DNA of 64,000 nucleotides from the NCBI GenBank assembly GCA_021396245.1, contig WNYE01000120.1, positions 34,761 to 98,760 on the forward strand. The letters run 5' to 3'. Position 1 is the first letter of the stretch. Every line of letters begins with the position of its first letter. Shown here one piece after another: positions 44,633 to 53,500 of this stretch. The translations under genes and the position numbers were made by a program. The stretch comes from Sporothrix humicola. Lineage: Eukaryota; Ascomycota; Sordariomycetes; Ophiostomatales; Ophiostomataceae. Below the pieces are notes generated by a model. It searched no databases. It saw nothing but the letters and a program-made list of their open reading frames with translations, and was not told where the DNA came from.

Positions 44633-47436
44633 ATGTCATCCTCTGCCAGAAAAGCATCAGTACAGCGCCCGGCGTCGGCACTGGCCAAATCGTCTCACTC
44701 GACTCACTCGTCTCACTCGTCACAGCAGCCCGGCTACGAGTACTCCCGTCCGCCAGTCTCTATGAGCACGTCGCTGAACATGCCAACATCAAACATGCCG
44801 TCCATGCCCACGCCGCCACACAGCGCCCGCAGCACCAAGTCGTCGTCGAACCGCAGCGAGCGGCGACGCAGTCTGCCCATACAGGCGCCGCTGTCGCCGG
44901 CCACGACCACCATGACGTCGTCCACCTCGAATGATGCGTACACATTGTCGAAACTGCCAGACGAGCTGTCGCACCTGAACATGGACATGAACGGGTCGCT
45001 GTCGCTGTTTGAACGCCGGCGGTCGAGCGGGATCATGTCGCCGCCAATGACGATGAGCAGCGCGCGGAGCACGTACTCGGACGGCGGGAACGGGCGGTCA
45101 AGCCGGCACGAGAGAAGCGAGAGGGGCGACCGCGAGCGTGAGCGAGGAGAAAGAGGAGAAAGAGGAGAAAGAGAGAGGGAGAAAAGTATTGCGAGCAGCG
45201 CCGAAGAGAGCCTGTCGATCCACCGGCTGCGGAGTAACTCGGGACTGTCGCTGCACACGAACAGCGCGGCACTGCGGCGGTACACGGACTACAACGCGGA
45301 CGGGTCGACGCGACTACCGCCGACAGACGAGCGGTTCGACTCGGACGGACGGTATGGAGAGGAAATGGGTGGTGGAGGTGCGGTCGACAAATCTGGCGCC
45401 GTGGCGGGGACACCGACAACACCAAAGCTGCTTTCGTGGGAGACGGTCAGCGCGGTGCTGGACGATCCGACGGCACGGCAGCGGCTGATGGAGTATACGC
45501 GGACGGTCGGCGGCACCGAGAACCTCGACTTTCTGGAGAAGGTGAGCACCCCGTGTACGGTTTCATAAAAATGTACGGAATATGTGCACTAACATCGCAG
45601 GTCGAACAATACAATAAGGCGCTGCACAGCGTGACGGCACTGATGGCCAACATCTCGACGACGTTTACGTGCATGACGGCGACTGAACCCCTGAACCTAC
45701 CAACACAGCTGTCAAAATCATTGAATGCAGACGTCAAGCACGTGTCGAGCTCGATCCTGCCCGGCCTCGAGATGCTGTTTGGCGACGTCAATGCACACAT
45801 CAAGGAGCGCGTGGTACGCAACATTTACCCCGACTTTGTGAAGCGGCAGCTCATGTTCCGGATGAAGGCGTCGCTGGGAGCGGCATCGGCGGGGGCGGCC
45901 AGCACACCGTTCCGATTCGAAGGCCTGGGCCAAGCTTTCTGTTTGACGGACCCGTACCGGCCCGACAACCCGGTGGTGTATGCCTCGGACAGTTTCGCTC
46001 AAGTGCTGGGGTACAACCGGTCGGAGGACATCCCGCGAACGGGGCGTTTCTTCCGAGGTCCCGAGCTGAGCAACGACGATACGTTCTCAGAGGACCTCGT
46101 GCTGACGCGAAACCACCAAGACAACCGGCCGTTTTGGAGTCTCGTGTCAGGTTGCCCACTGAAGACGGCGAGTGGGCGGGTGCGGTTTGTGCTTTCCGGG
46201 CTGGTGGACGTAACGGATGCGGTCAAGTCGCAAGGAGACATTGTGACTGCGCTGTCGGTGAAGCCGCCGGCTGCCGTCCTGCCGTCGCCTGTCCCTGCTG
46301 GCCAGGTCTACCGCGAAGTGGAGCGTCCGATGGGGACGATCATGACGTCGCAGGATGTGTCTGGTCGTCCACGCTTGTCGAAGCAGGAGAGACAAGAGCA
46401 CAGAGACCGAGAGAAGGAGAGGGAAAAGGAGAAAGAAAAGGAAAAGTCCAAGTCGTTCTTCAACCCCTTCTCGCGCAAGAAGAAGACGGACTCGTCGGCA
46501 CCGCCGCCGTCGCGGGGTGAGAGCATGGCGAGCTTTAACTTGGGAAGCGAAGTGACGTCGCGGTCGACGGCACTGCAGGCCATGAAGACGCCAACGCCCA
46601 CACCCCAGATCAACCTGTCCCCGCCAGCCACGCCCTCGCTCGACGACAAGACGTCGATGTACTCGCGGTTCATGGTGCTGCAGTTTGTGCCCGGATCGAG
46701 CCACGGCCAAGACTACTCGTCAACAGCCCAGTCAACAGCAAGTCGCCGCAATAGCCGCTACGGATCGAGCGGTGTCATGTCGCCGACGCCGCAGCCGCCG
46801 TCGTCTTCCGTGAGTCGGCTCAAGATTGCCTTTTCGTCGCTGCCCATGTTGGACCTGCTTGGACTGGGCCCTGCTGCGCAAGAGGCCGTCATGTACCACG
46901 ACGTGTTTGCGGTGCTGTCGGAGCTGGCCGGCTCGCCGTCAATCACGCCCGTTTTCCGGGCCAACGTGCGGCAGCGCATCGTCACGTCCGAGTCGGCGTC
47001 TCTCGAGCTGTGCATCCCGGCCAGCGGCATCATTGCCCCCGGTTCGGTGTCGGCTGGTCTGGGTGCCGGACTGGCGTCGCCTGCTGTCGGCGTTGGCAGT
47101 ACCTATGGCGGCCACGGCGCCAGCGACGAGTCCAGCACGGCGTCGCGGCGGTCGAGCCTGTTGCTGAGCGGCGGGCGCTCGAAGCGGGACTCGGCGACCG
47201 ACGATGACGGACTGGCGGGATGGGACCCGTCGCGGGTGCCCGACGGACGCTGGCCCGGGTCATCCAGCCGTCGCAAGCGGAGTGGGACGTACGAGCGGCC
47301 CGGAACTGGCGATCGGCGGGGTGGCGTGGGAGGAGGCCCCCGTTTGCAACGTCTGATGAGCCACTGGACTCCCCTCAAGGATGTGGACGGCACAGTGGCG
47401 TGGGTCATCCTGGTCATGTCGCCAGTTGTTGAGTGA
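44633..47436 (+). CDS. RGS-LOV protein with degenerate LOV domain
   Basis: Exons are 44633-45541 and 45601-47436, giving 914 residues. The N-terminal 260 residues are Ser/Thr/Arg-rich. An RGS domain, a GTPase-activating domain for G-alpha, spans about 264-390 (LLSWETVSAVLDDPTARQRL to VRNIYPDFVKRQLMF). A LOV/PAS domain spans about 410-509 (VVYASDSFAQVLGYNRSED, PFWSLVSGCPL, VLSGLVDVTD). This order matches the fungal RGS-LOV photoreceptor family, whose blue-light state binds membranes. The LOV signature GRNCRFLQ reads PRTGRFFR here, so the adduct-forming Cys is Gly451 (codon 46042-46044). The FWN Asn is Ser (483), and the Gln of the last strand (VQVDVT) is Leu (504). A basic RKKK linker (SFFNPFSRKKKTDSS) and a conserved-looking C-terminal segment (LKIAFSSLPMLDLLGLG) follow. 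Photochemistry is therefore doubtful, while G-protein regulation looks intact. Confidence 0.88.
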
Positions 47437-47551
47437 TGACGGAAGAGAGAGGAAAGAAATGAACGAAGTTTAATAATTTAATACGAAATGCGAGATACCC
47501 AGATAGTATGAATGATGAATACACTAATCTACCCACATGCCCTGAGTTCAT

Positions 47552-48232
47552 CTAAGTTGTTGTTTCTTCGCACCTTGCACACTCTGGCGGGTAGTCTGTG
47601 CCGTCACAGGGCACCGCGAGCTGTGTGTAGTTGTCGGCGCCGCCCCAGCAGAGGCGCCCCATTGGGAGGCCGCCAACACTACTTTTCGTCATATTGCCCT
47701 CTTGCCTGCACCACCACTGCCACTCCCGGATCGTGCACTGCGCGTGGCAGCGCGTCTCCTGCCCCAGCGCCAAGCACCGCGCCTCGGGCTTCCACGCCGA
47801 TGGGGCACACTGCTGTCCGCTCTCCGTCTTTTCACACCGCGGCGTGATCCCAACAGGCAGGTCCGCCGCCTGGGTGTCCCAGATAAGCCACGTCGGGTAG
47901 GCTGTTGAGGAAGAGGACGTTGTGGCCGCCCCCTTTGTGACCGTCTCCTTGACAATACTGGTCTCGTGGACAGTGTAGGGATACGAGTACGGATCAGGCG
48001 ACTCTGGCCATGGGTCGAGCAGAGTGACCGTCCGAGCAGTGATCCAAGTGTCAGCCGTGGCAGGCGATGCGCCGGGAGTTGCGTCCACGATCGCAGTAAA
48101 GGTGGTGGACCAGATGCTCGTGACGGTTGTAGGGTAGGTTCTTGTCGGTGTTGTTGTTTCTGTCGGAGTCGACTGTGCTCTCGCGAGATAGGCAAAGGCC
48201 ACGATGCCCGAGATTCTTTGGAATGACCTCAT
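47552..48232 (-). CDS. Small secreted cysteine-rich protein
   Basis: 226 residues, intronless, starting at the ATG at 48232 (MRSFQRISGIVAFAYLARAQ, a signal peptide; an in-frame extension upstream would bury it). Residues 20-120 are Thr/Ser/Pro/Tyr-rich, likely O-glycosylated. The C-terminal 100 residues carry ten cysteines (PRCEKTESGQQC, RCLALGQETRCHAQC, WWCRQ, LCWGG, VPCDG, ECARC), enough for five disulfides. No domain is recognised. It is convergent with the RGS-LOV gene, 115 bases away. An effector-like or cell-wall role is only a guess. Confidence 0.8.
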   Translation of the reverse strand: MRSFQRISGIVAFAYLARAQSTPTETTTPTRTYPTTVTSIWSTTFTAIVDATPGASPATADTWITARTVTLLDPWPESPDPYSYPYTVHETSIVKETVTKGAATTSSSSTAYPTWLIWDTQAADLPVGITPRCEKTESGQQCAPSAWKPEARCLALGQETRCHAQCTIREWQWWCRQEGNMTKSSVGGLPMGRLCWGGADNYTQLAVPCDGTDYPPECARCEETTT

Positions 48233-48483
48233 TTTGAAGTCAGTTGATATTGTGAAGTGCTCACGTCTTTCACCAAAATTCACTCTTTCTCGACTCAATT
48301 GTTTTTACTCGTAATTTCACAGCGAGGCCCCGGTAATTAAGCACTGATGTTTATTCATAGGTTAAAGGTTAAATACAATACACCCATCTTGACCACAATT
48401 GCCGTTGTTGTCCGGCTGGTCTAGACCCCGCATTCAACCACTCTCTCGACTGGGCCCATCTGCCTGCTACGCACCCTCGCACC

Positions 48484-49566
48484 CTACCACGAAAACTTCT
48501 CCTTAACCAGACCCTCCGAGACCGTCCACAGTTTCTCGGCCTCGCTGCTGGACGTGGCCAGGTCGGTGGCCTGGTCGTTGACCTGGCAGTCGGCCATGAA
48601 GGCGCCGTAGTTTTCGCGGTTGCGGGGGCCGCCGTTGGCCTCGATCTTGATGGCAGGATCCAGGGCCGCCACGAGCGACGTCGACGCGCCCCCGCCCAGG
48701 GTCTTGTAGTTGATGGTGCCGTCGGCGACCATGTCGGCGATGCTGTCGAGCTGGGGCTGGGCAAAGTCGCGGGCGAGCTCGGTCTGGATGACGCCGGGGT
48801 GGACGGCGATACTCAGGATGCCGTGCTTTTCATAGAGTCTCTTTGTGACGGCAATGGCCGCCAAGACGTTGGCCACTTTGCTGCGGTTGTAGCCATCAAT
48901 ACCGGCATAGGCTTTCTCCTCCAGATCGGGGTAGCCCCAGCGCTTCATGAACGCATAGAGGGGCTGCTCGGCCTGGGGCAGGTTCTTGTTGACAACGTCA
49001 AAGTTCATGTCGCTCCAGCGCATGGCGGCGATGAACGGCGAGCCCGACGTGACGTTGACAATACGGACGTTGCCTTTGGGCTGACCTTTGGCTGCCTCGA
49101 TCAGCTTGGGCATGAGGAGACACGACAGCAGCCAGTGTCCGATGTGGTTGGTGGCCATTTGCATCTCGATGCCGTCGACCGACAGCGTGCGCTCCGGCAG
49201 GCCCATGACGCCGGCAGTATTAAAGATGTAGTCGATCGTGGGGATGTCAGCCCAGCCCAGAACCTGGGCGGCCGACTCTCTGACAGAGGCCTGGCTCGAC
49301 AGGTCGATCTGGAGGGGGCGGACGTCCACATCGGGGAAGTCTTTCTTGAGAGCGTCAACACACTCTTGGAGCTTGGACGGCGTGCGGCCGGCCAGAATCA
49401 GGTGGGCTGGACCCTGCGAGGCCATGCCGTAGGCCGTGGCATAGCCAATGCCCTTGATGTTGCCGCCTGTCACAAGCACCGTCTTGCCGCGCACGCGGTC
49501 CTGGAAGGCCTTGGCGACCTCGACGGCCTCGGTGCTGTGACCAAACTCGGCGTGTGTGGTGGGCAT
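48484..49566 (-). CDS. Short-chain dehydrogenase/reductase
   Basis: 360 residues, intronless. NAD(P)-dependent oxidoreductase of the classical or retinol-dehydrogenase-like SDR type. The start at 49566 gives MPTTHAEFGHSTEA; the frame stays open upstream but the leader there is AT-rich. Rossmann motif TGGNIKGIG is at 33-41. NTAG (116-119) stands for the usual NNAG. The catalytic Ser lies in NVTSGS (171-176), and Y226/K230 in GYNRSK form YXXXK. The substrate cannot be read from sequence. The next gene on the same strand upstream is a fungal transcription-factor-domain protein, a pairing seen for some metabolic genes, but no other enzymes are nearby. Confidence 0.93.
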   Translation of the reverse strand: MPTTHAEFGHSTEAVEVAKAFQDRVRGKTVLVTGGNIKGIGYATAYGMASQGPAHLILAGRTPSKLQECVDALKKDFPDVDVRPLQIDLSSQASVRESAAQVLGWADIPTIDYIFNTAGVMGLPERTLSVDGIEMQMATNHIGHWLLSCLLMPKLIEAAKGQPKGNVRIVNVTSGSPFIAAMRWSDMNFDVVNKNLPQAEQPLYAFMKRWGYPDLEEKAYAGIDGYNRSKVANVLAAIAVTKRLYEKHGILSIAVHPGVIQTELARDFAQPQLDSIADMVADGTINYKTLGGGASTSLVAALDPAIKIEANGGPRNRENYGAFMADCQVNDQATDLATSSSEAEKLWTVSEGLVKEKFSW

Positions 49567-50507
49567 TGTGAGATGGTTGACGGTGGATTTTGTAATGTGA
49601 TTTTGTTTGGTTTGTAAAAGAGAAGGGGAGGAGAATGTCGAGTGAGTTGTTGCAGAAGAGATGATTGAAGGCTGGATGAAGATGGAGACCAAAAAAATTA
49701 AGAAGATATCGACTTTCTCCCTCCTCCTTATATACTTCATTTTCCATCATAGCTTCGACGTTGGCGTCGTTGTTGTCGACAGCTCCGAAGCTCTAAAGCT
49801 TTGATGGTGGTGATGCTCCAATAAGAGACATATTACCTGTTTAGGACTAGCGTAATTTGTTGCTGTAAGTGCCAGGACCCTGGCCCGCTTTTGTCCTCAG
49901 AAGCAACCAATAAGAGATCTGATACCCTTTTGGGAGTAGCGCCTTTTGTCAAATTGACCAATACGAGATCGACTTCCTATTTGGGAATGCCCACTTTGAG
50001 GCGACCTTCAGACCCTTTTGAGCCGCTTCGCGGGGCACGATCGTTCGTTTTTGTCTGTTTCCCCTTGCGAAACAATTTGATGGCGTCACCAGAGCTGGCC
50101 CGGACTTTGGAGATACTCTTGTAGCCGTTTGTTTTCGTCCTGGAGTTATTTCTGGAGATACTCTGTCCGATCTGGAGGTAAGGAAAGAACGAGGCCGACG
50201 GACGACAATCCGGGAAGGTACGACCGGTAAAGCAACATCGGCTAGAATGAACCCGGTGAGTTCTCTCTGCAAGAAAAAGAAACAGTCAAGGCTAGCAGTA
50301 AATAACATTCGGTCCCTTTGGCAAAATACCATGCTGGACATGACTTCTGTCTTCTGTCTCGATGTCTTGCCTTGTCTTCCGTGTCCGTATCGGGTACTCC
50401 GTAGTCTTGTTCAGTACACAGCCTGGACATTTTGTCATTTTGTCATTTTGTTCTATTCGTATCATACATTCGTAATATTTGTACACTGTGTCTTCCGCCA
50501 TGATGAT
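49567..50507. other. Promoter region of the SDR gene with direct repeats
   Basis: 941 bases. It contains three diverged direct repeats starting with CCAAT (listed separately). GTACTCCGTAG at about 50394 is almost the same as GTACTCCGTAGGG at about 3885. No supported gene. Confidence 0.6.
49818..50000. repeat. Three diverged CCAATAAGAGA direct repeats
   Basis: Copies of about 42 bases start at 49818, 49917 and 49958, beginning CCAATAAGAGA, CCAATAAGAGA and CCAATACGAGA. All continue with a similar T-rich middle (CTGTTTAGGA / CTTTTGGGA / CTATTTGGGA) and end near TTTGT or TTTGA. The last two are head to tail. They lie 250-430 bases before the SDR ATG. Confidence 0.65.
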
Positions 50508-52228
50508 CTAAACAACGGCTTCCCTCGACGCCTCCCACAACTCCTGCCCCGGCTTGTCATGCAGCACCGTCAGCCAGGGATACTTGTCGAGGACAGCCCG
50601 AGCATTATCCCACGTTTCGAGACCCAGTCTGTCCGCTACTTGCCGTACTTTCCGTGCCTTTTGAAGCCGACCTGGGCAATCTCCATTCTCCTTCTGTGAC
50701 TCCTGCTCATGTCCCCCAGACCAGTCGCCCTGTGTCCAAGTCCCGCCCAGCATCATCACCCAAAGGCACGTCTCATCCTCTTTTCGTTTGCTGTCCTCGC
50801 TTCGCTCGTCTGTTTTTCTTTCAGAGATCTCCCTTTGGTCGGAATGATCCTCCACCACGGCTTTGAACCTCCTCCCGATCGGCTGATAGTCCAACAGTCG
50901 TCCTTGGTCAAACCGCAGAAACAAGGCCATAGCAAACATTGTCATGCCCAAGTGGTAGAGGTCGTCCACTTTCTCACCGGGAAACGTGTCGAGTCCCATT
51001 TTGAGAAGCCGGTAGCAAAGGGACGAAAAGATATCGCCAAACGTAAAGACGTCAATTGGCCGTTGCGGGAGTTCTGTCTCAAAAAGGAGGGCGACCGTCA
51101 AGACGTCAGTCAACATGCTGTACAGATCGGGCTGGCGTTCTTCGAGAGAGGAGTGGTGTTTCTCGGTCGTCGCCGCTGCCCTCCCTGTACACCGTCCGCC
51201 AATGTCGAGTTTTCCAACGACTTGTGAGAGCACGTCCCGGTAGAAGAGCGGTTTCGTCCCAAACTGCAGGGCGTACACAATGTCGATTTTGCAGATTTTG
51301 AGCAGGAGCGGCCGGTCGACGGCCCGCGCTTCAAACTCGGCCAACCCTCCACGCAAAGCAACCATCTGCTGCAGCCCGGCCACGTGCACGCGGGCATTCG
51401 TCGACTCGTGCCGCATCTGCTCCTGCGAGATGAACATTAGGACCAGCAGGATCGTCGAGTTGGCCAGCGCTTTCGGCCCGGCCAGTCTTCTTTTGAGTTG
51501 GCGCAGCGACTCCGCCACGAAATGGGCATAGGCGACGCCGCTGCTCGCCAAGACACAGCCCGTGGCCGCGCCCAGGACGGCCTCGTTGCTCGCCTGCATG
51601 AGCGCCAGTGTGCAGTGGTAGGCCGCCTCATCGGCAAAGATGGCCTGGAACCAGAGCGGCTTGGCCGTGTCGGAGGCGATGCCGAACGAGGGGGCGTAGA
51701 CGCGCTCGACGGTGCCGTTGAAGTCTGTTTGAGGCTGCGTCAGCAGCCGAGCAATCACCGTGAAGGGGAGAGTAGTAGCCTTAAAAGAGTAACCTTTAAA
51801 GAGCGACGTCAAAAGAACGCAGGAACAACGGGACTGCGAAAGACAAAAGTCACCACCAGCTCAAACGCAGGCTCGGACTCACACTCATCAATGACGCGCC
51901 AGGCGTAGGATGTCATGGCGACGGGACTGTGGAACGTGGCGGCGGGTGGAAGGCGTTGGAGGATAGACAGCTGCTGGGCGAGGGTGAGCTCTCCCGTCGT
52001 TGTTGCCGAAGAAGTGAGCGGCGGCGACGACGAGTAGTGCGCCGCCGTCAAGGGAAGGCACGGCCGTGCTGTGCGCTTGGCCAGCTGTTTCCTCTTTTCT
52101 GCGGGCGGCAGGCGCGACGGGCGGTCCAGGGTCCTGCCCGCGTTCTTGCCCGTCATGACATGCCGGCGCATGCGCCGCTGCGTCGACCGGTCGGGCTGCC
52201 GGCCGTCGACAAAAATGAAGCCGGTCAT
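50508..52228 (-). CDS. Fungal transcription-factor-domain protein without a zinc cluster
   Basis: The N-terminus MTGFIFVDGRQPDRSTQRRM is typical of a large fungal family with a Fungal_trans_2-like region but no Zn2Cys6 finger. Exon 1 is 52228-51883 (donor GTGAGT). My preferred acceptor is at 51725 (AAACAG), giving exon 2 at 51724-50508 and 520 residues that read RVIDEYFNGTVERVYAPSFG across the junction. An alternative acceptor before 51793 also keeps frame and gives 543 residues. The body is helical (PLWFQAIFADEAAYHCTLAL, NSTILLVLMFISQEQMRHES). A charged stretch (SERKTDERSEDSKRKEDE) and KYPWLTVLHDKPGQELWE end it. DNA binding is unproven; a regulator or scaffold role is inferred from family. 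Confidence 0.78.
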
Positions 52229-52814
52229 ATTGGCGGAAGTGTGTGGTGATAATCAATTGCTGTGTAAGAGGAAAGAAAATGACGTCGGACGTTGACGTTG
52301 AGGTTGAGAAGTGGGTGTCAGCGGCGCCGGACTTTTACTTATCTCCGGCAGGTGCAGTGTAATCCGTGTTAGCGGGTCTGGTGTTAGTGGCGGGCTGTGA
52401 ATAGCGGACGGCCTTGTCGATCAAGGACGAACGACAAAGAGTGAAAGCGTAATACTATATTGAGCGCTGTAATATATTGTTGGCCAAAAAAAAAGGTGTA
52501 GAATTAGAAAGTAAGATAATACCGTGAGAGACAATCAGGACTTGGGTGATTTACGACCGCCAATTGCTAAAAAAAGCATACCGCATTGGAGAAAATATGT
52601 CATAATTACAGTGCACTGTGGGATGATGCTTCTATTTGCACAGCTTTAACTGACTCTCACGTATTTCGTTCATCAAACATCATCACAGACACATTTGTAG
52701 GTGCAATTTTGTGTAAGTGAAACACACGTGATTGTGTGATTGACTGTCCCTTCAGGTTTTATCGCGTACCTGACTAGGATCGACTTGCATCGGTTCCTGG
52801 ATAAAGTGCAACCT

Positions 52815-52849
52815 GTCAGACTTGTCAGATTCCCGTCACATTCCTGTCA
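52815..52849. repeat. GTCA(G/C)A array with 9-11 base period
   Basis: GTCAGA, GTCAGA, GTCACA and GTCAGA start at 52815, 52824, 52835 and 52846, close to one helical turn apart. Confidence 0.5.
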
Positions 52850-52972
52850 GACGGTGGCCCAGTATCTCGGGATAAAGGTGTGTTTGGCAGAATGTTTCTT
52901 ATTCCTTCTACTAATGAATTCATAGTATCGGCTCGCCCTTCATCCCATCTCGTTTTGTGAAATACCCCTGCC

Positions 52973-53004
52973 TTGTCCCGTTCATTGTCCCGTCGATTGT
53001 CCCG
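52973..53004. repeat. Three TTGTCCCG units, 12-base period
   Basis: Perfect TTGTCCCG at 52973, 52985 and 52997, separated by four variable bases each. Confidence 0.75.
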
Positions 53005-53500
53005 AGCCGTCGCCAATAATCACCTTTACGGCTGTTGAATAAAGGTTCCGTTTTCCGTTTTGTTTCCGTCTTTGACAGTTCTTTTTGCCGTCCTGTACTC
53101 ACTTGTTGTGTCTTGTCATACACGTCTCAATTCGTCCGGATCAATGAGAGCGAGCTGCAGGAACATATTATCGCGGCTCTTTTCCTCTTACCTGTCTAAA
53201 TCAATATCAATTTTACATCATCTTTCCCATCTTGTCCCTGAATCAGGCTATTCAGCTGCAATCTACAGCTGATAAACGAGAGGGGGAGGCGGCGTACCTG
53301 TGGAATAGAGAAAAAAAAATCAAATCAGAGGACAAATGGACAAAAAAAGACTCGCCAATGGAATATATAACGCATTGGACGGATTTGACGCATCTCGTAA
53401 ATGTATTTCTCGTGAAGTTTGCCCTGTATTGAGTTGCACCAACTCAAGACACTCATTTCATCACCATATCACTGTCATTACCACAACGACCTCCGTCATC

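Larger units (their letters stand above)
52229..53500. other. Divergent intergenic region
   Basis: 1.27 kb between the transcription-factor-domain gene (-) and the triple-domain secreted gene (+). It holds a GTCA array, a TTGTCCCG repeat and a TATA-like GGAATATATAACG (about 53360), 140 bases before the plus-strand ATG. No gene supported. Confidence 0.55.

Noticed and set aside
48484..52228. Secondary-metabolite cluster from the SDR plus regulator pair
   Set aside because: No polyketide synthase, NRPS, terpene cyclase or P450 in the window.
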